Source: Methanothrix sp. (GTDB lineage: Archaea; Halobacteriota; Methanosarcinia; Methanotrichales; Methanotrichaceae). From it: DNA of 40,609 nucleotides. The stretch lies in the NCBI RefSeq assembly GCF_026419855.1, contig NZ_JAOAKP010000012.1, positions 1 through 40,609 on the forward strand, read 5' to 3'. Positions 28,101 to 36,000 of the stretch are shown here, piece by piece (the stretch's first letter is position 1; every line of letters begins with the position of its first letter). A program made the position numbers and the translations under genes. The notes beneath the pieces were generated by a model. It was not told the DNA's origin. It did no database searches and was given only the letters and a program-made list of their open reading frames with translations.

Positions 28101-28117
28101 TTACCTGCGGAGGTTTT

Positions 28118-28843
28118 ATGCGCTCCGGTCTCAGTGGTGTATGTATGAACCTGGATCGAATTGTGCTGGATGCAGAGCTTCCTGGGGGCACTCTGATCAG
28201 GTTCCGGCCTTTCTCCGAGGGAGATGCTGATATGATACGGGATGTCTACCAGCACAGGCACTACGATCTCCTGGAGATACGCCCAGGTGAGGTGGTTTTC
28301 GATATTGGTGCGCACATCGGATCGTTCGCTTTGCGGGCTGCAGGGGTGGTGGGGAAGGACGGCATTGTGGTTGCTGTGGAGCCGGAGCGGAGCAACTACG
28401 AGATTCTCAGGATGAATGCTGAGAGGACGGACAACATCATTCCACTTTGCATGGCTCTCTCCGATTTCAAGGGTACCGGCAGGCTCTTTCTCGCAGAGGG
28501 AACTGTCGCTCATTCTCTGATATTCAGGAGGAGCGCATCTTGGGATGATGTTCAGGTCAATACCATTGACGGGCTGATCGAGGAGCTCGGGATCATGCCT
28601 GATGTGGTCAAGATCGACGCAGAGGGTGCGGCGCTGAAGATTCTGAGCCGTGCTGGTAGTATGCGCTGCAGGAAGATTGCGATCGCGGCGTATCACTTCC
28701 CTGCCGAGGACATCCAGGTTGCGAGCAGACTGAGATCGATGGGTTTCGCAACAAGGATCGTCCACGTGAGGGCGAGCGTCTACAGGAGCCCACTCGCCCC
28801 AAGCGTGCCCATCGTCATGGGCGAGGGGAGGGGAAGCATCTGA
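28118..28843 (+). CDS. FkbM-family methyltransferase
   Basis: This 241-residue SAM-dependent methyltransferase has the Rossmann motif VVFDIGAHIGSF (motif I), VVAVEPE (motif II) and the FkbM-typical VKIDAEGAA. FkbM members O-methylate sugars and polyketide-type groups; in archaea they often sit with glycan genes, but none adjoins this one, so the substrate is unknown. The ATG at 28118 follows GGAGG by four bases; an internal ATG at 28145 is less well placed. It is transcribed alone, divergent from the CoA-transferase fusion. Confidence 0.85.
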   Translation: MRSGLSGVCMNLDRIVLDAELPGGTLIRFRPFSEGDADMIRDVYQHRHYDLLEIRPGEVVFDIGAHIGSFALRAAGVVGKDGIVVAVEPERSNYEILRMNAERTDNIIPLCMALSDFKGTGRLFLAEGTVAHSLIFRRSASWDDVQVNTIDGLIEELGIMPDVVKIDAEGAALKILSRAGSMRCRKIAIAAYHFPAEDIQVASRLRSMGFATRIVHVRASVYRSPLAPSVPIVMGEGRGSI

Positions 28844-29189
28844 GATCCGGTTATGTGCCTGAAAAAGAATAGCATATGGTAATTCGGCTTGCACTGGCAT
28901 AGTCACAGGTGTTGCATGCCCTTGAATTCAATGATACACGTGGATCCCTTCAGGAGTACAGCTGCAGGAGCATGGCAAACGTAATCCGCTCTTATCCGTA
29001 TAAAGACTTACCAGAAGAAGCACTGGTCCTTCTATGCGTTCTCGAAAAATGAATGTGCGATTCCAGCAACCTGCTTGCTAGACATCTAAGTTGCTAAAGA
29101 AACAAGAGCGACGTAATCAAATACTGCGATCCCAACTGCTGTTTGCCGTTGTTCATTTAAGGGCACAGCAGATGGTGCGACCGTCATCC
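28844..29189. other. 346-nt gap before the ADH synthase promoter
   Basis: I see no open frame, RNA gene or repeat that I can support here. Open frames on the opposite strand across this stretch are shadows of the downstream gene. The right edge leads into the promoter at 29190. Confidence 0.4.
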
Positions 29190-29228
29190 TTTTATATGTG
29201 CTATTTGTTAGCATGTACCACGCTAACA
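29190..29228 (+). promoter_or_regulatory. TATA box and downstream operator-like inverted repeat
   Basis: A TTTATATG box at 29191-29198 is followed by an inverted repeat, TGTTAGC at 29206-29212 and GCTAACA at 29222-29228, with a nine-base spacer. The expected transcription start near 29220 lies inside the repeat, which is where an archaeal repressor would block RNA polymerase. GGAGAT lies just downstream, before the ATG at 29242. Confidence 0.6.
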
Positions 29229-29241
29229 TCAGGAGATCGCT

Positions 29242-30045
29242 ATGAGTGAGATTGGCAAACGTGTTCGAATGGAGAGGATCATGGACAGGGACAGCGGGAA
29301 CACCGTGATAATACCTCTTGATCACGGGATATCGGTCGGCCCGATACAGGGGCTTGCGAACCTGCCTGAGATGGTTGATAAGGTTGCGAAGGGAGGAGCA
29401 AATGCGGTGCTGCAGCAGAAGGGCATGGTCAGGCACGGGCACCGCGGCTACGGCAGGGATATAGGCCTTATCGTCCACATGTCCGCATCCACGTCCCTCG
29501 GTCCTGATCCGAACAACAAGGTCCAGGTTGCGATGGTGGAGGAGGCGATAAAGCTCGGAGCAGACGCGGTGAGCGTTCACATAAATATCGGCTCTGAGAC
29601 CGAGGCGGAGCAGCTTCACTTCCTCGGGATGGTCTCTGAGAGGTGCGACTTCTGGGGCATGCCGCTTGTTGCGATGATGTACCCCCGCGGCAAGGATATA
29701 ACAAACCCGAACGCTCCGGATGTGGTGGCGCATGCCGCCAGGGCAGGCGCTGAGCTCGGGGCCGACATCATAAAGACGAACTACACAGGGTCTCCGGAGA
29801 GCTTCAGAGAGGTTGTGGCAGGATGTCCGGTGCCGGTGGTCATAGCAGGCGGCCCGAAGACAGCGACAGACCTGGAGTTCCTTCAGATGATCGAGGGCGC
29901 GATGAAGGCGGGCGCAAGGGGCGTCGCCATAGGCAGAAACGTCTTCCAGCACAGGGATCCGACGCGCATGACCAGGGCGATATGCGCCATAGTGCACCAG
30001 GGCAGGAGTGCGGAGGAGGCGGCGAAAATACTGAGCGAGATTTAG
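29242..30045 (+). CDS. aroA': 2-amino-3,7-dideoxy-D-threo-hept-6-ulosonate synthase (class I aldolase)
   Basis: The ADH synthase begins the methanogen route to 3-dehydroquinate and aromatic amino acids, joining a sugar phosphate with aspartate semialdehyde. The 267-residue TIM barrel has the Schiff-base lysine K178 in IKTNYTG, Y147 in MMYPRG and D27 in PLDHG. From memory, MJ0400 uses K184, Y153 and D33, the same spacing. The phosphate loop lies in AGGPKTATD and [11 protein letters not shown] true fructose-bisphosphate aldolase of the same FbaB/DeoC family is the alternative. The partner dehydroquinate synthase gene is not adjacent. It has its own promoter and candidate operator. Confidence 0.88.
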   Translation: MSEIGKRVRMERIMDRDSGNTVIIPLDHGISVGPIQGLANLPEMVDKVAKGGANAVLQQKGMVRHGHRGYGRDIGLIVHMSASTSLGPDPNNKVQVAMVEEAIKLGADAVSVHINIGSETEAEQLHFLGMVSERCDFWGMPLVAMMYPRGKDITNPNAPDVVAHAARAGAELGADIIKTNYTGSPESFREVVAGCPVPVVIAGGPKTATDLEFLQMIEGAMKAGARGVAIGRNVFQHRDPTRMTRAICAIVHQGRSAEEAAKILSEI

Positions 30046-30180
30046 CCCACTGAGCACGCGCGGGCGGAAGCAGATAGCGAAACTTTCCTCTTTTGGAGTC
30101 TGCTGATGAGGTTGAGAGCAGGTGGAGTCGCAAAGGTCAATGCGTCAGATTGGACTCGGAGCGCTGCAGCATCCATAACA

Positions 30181-31329
30181 TCACTCGAAGATCTGCACCT
30201 CGACCTGCTCTCCCTCGTTCAGCCCCTCCAGGTCCTCCGGCACCAGAACGAAACCGTCAGCATGCGCAACCGAGCTCAGTATGCCAGCTCCGCTGATCAT
30301 GACCGGCTCAGCGATTCCATCACTGAGCGAGACCCTTGCGAACGTGATGTATCCGGGCCTGGAGGGGATTTTTCTCGAGAGCCTTGCCTCCCTCCGTGGA
30401 ACATCATCGCTGAGATGTGCGAGACTCTTTACCGCAGGCCTCACAAGCAGGTAGAGCGAGGCCAGAGCAGCCACAGGGTAACCTGGGAGGCACACAACCG
30501 GCGTGCCGCTGATGGAGCCCAGGGCCGTGGGCCGTCCAGGGCTCAGCCTGATCCCGTGAACCATCAGCTCACCCATCTCCTCCAGCACTCCAGGCGCATA
30601 ATCTCTTTCGCCAACAGAGGTTCCACCTGAGATCAGTATCAGATCCGCATCCAGACAGCTCTTTATTGCCTTCTTTATCGCATCCCTCTCATCCGGTATT
30701 ACTCCGGAGAGCTGCGGCTCACCGCCCCAGAGCTTCACGTAGCTGCATATCATCAGGCTGTTTATCTCCCTGGCCTCGCCCGGCGCAGGCACGCAGCTCC
30801 TGGGGACGAGCTCGTCTCCTGTAGGGATAACAGCGACATGCGGTCTGGTGAAGACCTCCACCGCATCGACGCCGAGCGCCCCGAGGAGTGCAAGATCAGG
30901 CGGCCTGAGCATGTGGTTGCGGCTAAGCACCACATCCCCGGCTCTTACATCCTCGCCGATCCTGGATACGTTTCGGTAGGGGATGAGCTCGGCTGTGGCC
31001 TCCAGGACGTTACCACGCAAAAACGAATCCTCAAGCATCAAAACCGCATCGAATCCCTCTGGCAGCGCAGCGCCGGTCCTCACCCTGGCATACTCTGTGA
31101 TCCGGACTGGTGAGCTCTGAGATGCCCCTCTTGTCTCGTGAGACCTGACAGCATATCCATCCATGGCGGCCCGGTTGAATGAAGGCAGGTCCTCAGGCGA
31201 GATAACATCGGATGCGAGGACCCTTCCGCATGCGTCCTCGATCGGGATCCTTTCCTTCTCATCCACAGGGGTGCACATGTCGAGGAGTCTCTCAAGGGCG
31301 TAACCGAGAGAAGATAGCTTCTTGAACAT
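30181..31329 (-). CDS. moeA: Molybdopterin molybdenumtransferase MoeA
   Basis: MoeA inserts molybdate (or tungstate) into adenylylated molybdopterin, the cofactor of formylmethanofuran dehydrogenase and similar enzymes. The 382-residue protein has the signature LPSFNRAAMDGYAV, then RTGAALPEGFDAVLMLED, the MoCF-domain motifs IPTGDELV and SGGTSVGERDY, and SPGRPTALG with LPGYPVAAL. Length is normal and no extra domain is fused. The ATG has GGTG five bases upstream. It follows cobQ by 51 nt on the same strand, so a shared transcript is likely. Confidence 0.95.
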   Translation of the reverse strand: MFKKLSSLGYALERLLDMCTPVDEKERIPIEDACGRVLASDVISPEDLPSFNRAAMDGYAVRSHETRGASQSSPVRITEYARVRTGAALPEGFDAVLMLEDSFLRGNVLEATAELIPYRNVSRIGEDVRAGDVVLSRNHMLRPPDLALLGALGVDAVEVFTRPHVAVIPTGDELVPRSCVPAPGEAREINSLMICSYVKLWGGEPQLSGVIPDERDAIKKAIKSCLDADLILISGGTSVGERDYAPGVLEEMGELMVHGIRLSPGRPTALGSISGTPVVCLPGYPVAALASLYLLVRPAVKSLAHLSDDVPRREARLSRKIPSRPGYITFARVSLSDGIAEPVMISGAGILSSVAHADGFVLVPEDLEGLNEGEQVEVQIFE

Positions 31330-31380
31330 GTTTCACCGGTTTTATTGTATTATCCTCTCTGCTGCATATCCATATGGCAA

Positions 31381-32844
31381 TCATTTAACGGTTGAGTCAT
31401 CGAGCTCCAGCATATCCAGTATCCTCTTCACATCGAGATGGCTCTCCACAGACTCTGCGAGTGCATCAAAGCCACCATCGCGTGAGATCTCCCGGCGCCT
31501 GAGCCCCCTCCGCTCGCATAGATAATCGAGAAATGCGTTCCTGAAGTTCTCGTTCTCAAAGAGGCCGTGGAGGTATGTGCCTATCACCATTCCATTACCT
31601 GTGACAGCACCATCGTCCCCGAAGGCGCTCACCTCCCTGGACTCTGTGATCCCCATGTGTATCTCGTAGCCCCTCACGTGCTCCCCCTTTATCCTTCCCA
31701 GTATCGGACCGTCTCCAGTGACCTCCTTTATCACCTGCACGGTTCTCTTCTCGTATGCATCGAAGCGCGTCACGGCATCGATGAGCCCCAGCCCGGGAAC
31801 GGATCCACAGATATCCTCTATGCCGCAGTCAATTATCTCCCTTCCAAGGATCTGATACCCGCCACAGATGCCGATTATTGGAACGTTTCTCAGAGCGAGA
31901 ATCCTGCGGTCCATACCGTGTCGCCTCATCTCAGCCAGATCCGACACCGTGTTCTTCGTGCCCGGGATTATAACGGCATCCGGATTTCCGAGATCGTCCT
32001 TCAGATCAACGTACCGGACCCTGGCGTATCGCTCCAGCGGCTCGAAGTCTGTGAAGTTCGATATCCTGGGGAGCCTTATGATCGCGATCTCCGGAACATC
32101 CTCATTTTGTGGGATCCTTTTGTCCGAGAGTGAGACTGAATCCTCAGAGGGTATCTCGAGATCCAGGTAGGGAAGAACCCCAAGCACGGGGATGCCGGTC
32201 ATATCCTCCAGCATTTTTATACCCGGCTGGAGTATCGTGGGATCCCCGCGAAACTTGTTGATGACCATGCCCCTCACGAGCTCTCTTATCCCAGGCGGGA
32301 GAAGCTTCACGGTTCCGTAAAGACTCGCGAAGACCCCGCCCCTCTCGATATCCCCCACGAGTATTATGGGAGCTTTGAGCCGTGATGCGACGTATATGTT
32401 CGCGATATCCCTCTCGAAGAGGTTTATCTCAGCCGCACCGCCTGCGCCCTCAACGATGATGTAATCGTAATCTTTGCTCAGCTCCTCAATCGCGGCATCA
32501 ACGATTCCCTTCAGGCTGTCTATATCCTTATAGTAATCAGCAGCCGACTTGTCTGCCACCGGCCTTCCCATTATTATGACCTGAGATGTGCGGTCGCCCT
32601 TTGGCTTGAGAAGTATGGGGTTCATGAGCACGGACGGCTCCACGCCGGCTGCCCATGCCTGCACTGCCTGGGCTATCCCCATCTCCCCGCCGGAGGAGGT
32701 CACCCACGAGTTCAGGCTCATGTTCTGCGACTTGAATGGAGCGACTCGAAGTCCGCGGTTTTTTAGGATCCTGCAGAGAGCGGTGACCAGTATGCTCTTT
32801 CCCGAGTGGGATGTTGTGCCAAGAATTATCAGGTACTTCGTCAT
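31381..32844 (-). CDS. cobQ: Cobyric acid synthase CobQ/CbiP
   Basis: CobQ amidates four side chains of the corrinoid ring using glutamine and ATP; corrinoids are essential methyl carriers in methanogenesis. The 487-residue protein has the N-terminal synthetase domain with the P-loop-like GTTSHSGKS, VEGAGGAAEINLFERDIAN and GDIERGGVFASLYGT. The C-terminal glutamine amidotransferase domain has nucleophile Cys in IGICGGYQILG and the His in GTYLHGLFEN. The open frame has a TTG one codon earlier; the ATG at 32844 is preferred. A TATA box 25 nt upstream and the lack of a ribosome site suggest a leaderless message. Confidence 0.96.
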   Translation of the reverse strand: MTKYLIILGTTSHSGKSILVTALCRILKNRGLRVAPFKSQNMSLNSWVTSSGGEMGIAQAVQAWAAGVEPSVLMNPILLKPKGDRTSQVIIMGRPVADKSAADYYKDIDSLKGIVDAAIEELSKDYDYIIVEGAGGAAEINLFERDIANIYVASRLKAPIILVGDIERGGVFASLYGTVKLLPPGIRELVRGMVINKFRGDPTILQPGIKMLEDMTGIPVLGVLPYLDLEIPSEDSVSLSDKRIPQNEDVPEIAIIRLPRISNFTDFEPLERYARVRYVDLKDDLGNPDAVIIPGTKNTVSDLAEMRRHGMDRRILALRNVPIIGICGGYQILGREIIDCGIEDICGSVPGLGLIDAVTRFDAYEKRTVQVIKEVTGDGPILGRIKGEHVRGYEIHMGITESREVSAFGDDGAVTGNGMVIGTYLHGLFENENFRNAFLDYLCERRGLRRREISRDGGFDALAESVESHLDVKRILDMLELDDSTVK

Positions 32845-32864
32845 CAAGCAGAATTCTCGAGATC

Positions 32865-32874
32865 GTTATATATG
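32865..32874 (-). promoter_or_regulatory. TATA box of cobQ (leaderless)
   Basis: On the minus strand CATATATAAC is centred 25 nt before the cobQ ATG, so transcription should begin at or next to the start codon. No ribosome site lies between. The IS-like hairpin array begins directly beside it. Confidence 0.65.
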
Positions 32875-32876
32875 TC

Positions 32877-32961
32877 ACTTCGCTGCGACTTGCTCCCCGC
32901 CCAGAAGGGCAGGGCCTCCTGTGCTTCGACGTTTGTCGAAGCCTCTCGATGTGGTCGAGAG
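32877..32961. mobile_element. Hairpin cluster resembling an IS200/IS605-type end (remnant)
   Basis: Three hairpins lie in a row. The first is GCCC-AGAA-GGGC with an outer CCCC/GGG extension (about 32895-32914), the second GCTTCGAC-GTTT-GTCGAAGC (32923-32942) and the third CTCTCGA-TGTGG-TCGAGAG (32943-32961). The first, inside GCGACTTGCTCCCCGCCC, looks like the conserved ends I associate with IS605/IS1341 elements, where the tnpB 3' end gives a guide RNA. No tnpA or tnpB is present, so this would be a solo end or a decayed copy. A structured intergenic RNA is the alternative. Confidence 0.4.
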
Positions 32962-33078
32962 CAGCCGAAGGTTTCTACAACACAGTTATTTGCAGATACA
33001 CTCAGCGCGCACAAATCGCGTTGAGATGAGGTTGCATGAGCACACAACCCTGCGATTCCGCATCACACAAGGCCAGCA

Positions 33079-36000
33079 TCACCCTGCGATCCTCTCCAGT
33101 TCTCTCCTCACTTTCTCGAACTCCGCATCCAGAGCTCGCAGCATTCCCTCAACCTCATCGAGCTTCGCCTTCCGCCCTAGAGCCTCGATCTCCGCGCAGA
33201 TCCTGGAGAGGTGGAGAGCTCCTATGCTTGCGCTGGCCGACTTCATGCTGTGGGCTGCCCTGTGTAGCGCTTCTGGATCATTTCTCTTTAGAGCTTCGTG
33301 CATCGATGCGATCCTCGATGGAGCATTGCTGATGAAGATCGCCCCCAGCTCCGCGACCACATCCGGCTCGCCTGGCTCCTGGAGTTCCCTGAGCCTGGAG
33401 AGCGTTGATGGATCCAGGACATCCTCCTTCCTTTCGATCGCAGCCTTAAGCTTCTCCATCGTCACAGGCTTGCTTATGTAATCGTTCATTCCTGCTGCGA
33501 TGCACCTCTCCCGATCTCCCTCGAGTGCATAGGCTGTTATCGCCACGATACGCGGCCTCTCATATCCCCTCATCTCACGTATTCTGCGGGCCGCCTCCAG
33601 CCCATCCATATCAGGCATCTGTATGTCCATGAGCACGAGATCGTAATCGCGATTCTCAAGGGCCCTGAGAACCTCAAGCCCGTTGCGCGCGGTGTCTGCC
33701 ATGTAGCCGAGATGTGAGAGCATCATGAGCACAACCTTCAGGTTCACCGGATTATCCTCGGCAACAAGGATCCTGAGATCGCTCCTCCTGCCCTCCTCGA
33801 GCGCAACCAGATCATTTGATTCCCCCATGATGGAGCTGATCATCGCTGAGATCAGCTGCGAGTGCTTCACGGGCTTCGGGATAGCCGGCGTATCAGGCGA
33901 GACCGTGGGCTTCAGCAGATCCGTGATCGCGAGAACGTGTGCGTCTGGAAGAGCAGATTTCAGCTTCACGATGTCATTGGTGTCAGAAGATTCTGCAAGC
34001 ACGAAATCGAACTTTTCCTTAAGGATGGACTCATCAAGGCAAGGCGCATCCACGACATCGATCTTATGGGTGAGGAGCACCGTTTTGAGCGCGCCCCTCG
34101 CAGTATCGTTTCTGTAGATCAGCAGGGCGCGACTTCCCTCCAGCAGATCGTTTCTTTTCTGCGGTTGCTCTGAGACCCTTGCTTTTATCGTGAAGTGGAA
34201 GGTCGAGCCCTTTCCAGGAACGCTCTCAGCCCAGATCCTGCCGCCCATCAGCTCAACAAGATGTTTGCTGATGGCCAGACCCAGACCCGTTCCGCCGTAC
34301 CGCCTTGTGATCGACGAATCGACCTGGCTGAATGTCTGGAAGAGCCTGTCCATCTTCTCTGCGGGAATCCCTATGCCTGTATCTCTCACGGAGAAATGGA
34401 GCTCTGATAGATCCTCATCCATATGCTGGCAGCTCACCCTCAGGAAGACCTCTCCTTTCCCGGTGAACTTGATGGCGTTCTCCAGAAGGTTCACCAGCAC
34501 CTGTCTGACCCTTGTGACATCACCCAGAACCAGCTCAGGCACATCCTCGTCTATGAGATAGGCCAGCTCGATCTGCTTCTCGCTTGCTTTTACGGACAGG
34601 ATATCCATGCATGTCTCGACGCACTCCATGATGCTGAACGGGCTAGAGTCGAGCTCGAGCTTTCCCTCCTCGATCTTCGAGAGATCGAGTATGTCAGCGA
34701 GCATCTCGAGGAGCGCATTGCCACTGCTCTCTATCGCGCTGACATAAGACCTCTGCTCGGGGGTGACTTTTGTTCTGAGTAGAAGCCCTGACATGCCTAT
34801 GATTGCATTTAGAGGGGTCCTGATCTCATGGCTCATGTTCGCGAGGAACTCCGCCTTCGATCTCGCCGCCTCCTCAGCAGCCTCCTTCGCTCTTCTGAGC
34901 TCCTCAGCAGCCTTTATATCCTGAGTCACATCCTCGAAGATGCCAAGCCTCCCGAAGTACCTGCCAGATCTGTCCAGGATATCGGTCGCGAAAACCTTTA
35001 TCACCCTGTTATCTGATGTCCTTATCTCGATCTCAGCCCTGTCGCCGTGGCTGTATATCTCCCTGAGAGCCTCTCCAGCATACGGATGAATTGAACCTAT
35101 ACGCGAGAAGAGATCATCGCCATCCAGCCTTCCAGATCTTAAATCCTCCTCTAGATCCTCAATGCCCAAAAGCTCGCAGAACCTGTGGTTGAGGTAGAGA
35201 CTCTTCCTTGTAGCCCTGTCGAGCACGCAGAATCCAAAGGGTATACTCTCCGTCATGGATCTCATCAGAAGTTCACTCCACCTGAGACGCTCCTCTGCGA
35301 GCCTTCTTTCCGTCGTGTCCCTCTGTATCGATACCCAGTGGGTAACTTCACCCCTGTGATTCCTCACAGGGAAGATGTTCAGCTCGACCCAGAACCTGGA
35401 GCCGTCCTTCCTGTAGTTGACGAGCTCATGGCTCACAGGCAGCTCCTTCCTGACCGCCTCCAGGATCTCCAGAGTCTTCGATCTTTCAGTCTCCGGCCCC
35501 TCAAGAAAATCCGGATACCTCCCCAGTACCTCCTCTCTTGCATATCCCGTCATCCTGGTGAACGCATCATTCACGTAAATGACCTTGGGCAGCCCATCAG
35601 ATGGATCGGGAGCGGCTATGACGATCGCGTCATTGCTGTTGACCACCGCGGACTCGAGGAGCCTCATCCTCTCGATGGAGTCCTTTTTCGCCACAGCTTC
35701 CCCTATCGTGCTGGCAGAGGCGACCAGAATCGAGACCTCGGCATCGGTCCACTCTCTCTCGTATGTGGTATCATCGAATCCGACGAACCCCCAGAATCTC
35801 CCACCTACTGTTATGGGGACTATTAGGATGGAAATAACACCATACGGCTCCAAGATCTCTCTCACAGAAGATGGAAGATCGCGCACAAGCCCCTTTATGA
35901 CCTTGCCGGAGCTTAGGATCTCATACCATCCCGGGAAGAACCTGCTGTACGAGAGGCCCCTGAAGATCTGATTGTCTATTCTGCTCTTGATACCATCCCT

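Noticed and set aside
28091-28906. 271-codon minus-strand frame opposite the FkbM gene
   Set aside because: It mirrors the codon pattern of the FkbM gene, has low-complexity His/Arg/Pro content and no recognisable motif.
29242-30045. Plain fructose-bisphosphate aldolase as the first choice
   Set aside because: Length and the D27/Y147/K178 spacing fit the ADH synthase of methanogens better, though the families are close and this stays the alternative.
29086-30057. 323-codon minus-strand frame opposite the ADH synthase gene
   Set aside because: The ADH synthase has all catalytic residues in frame; the antisense frame is an artefact of GC-rich codons.
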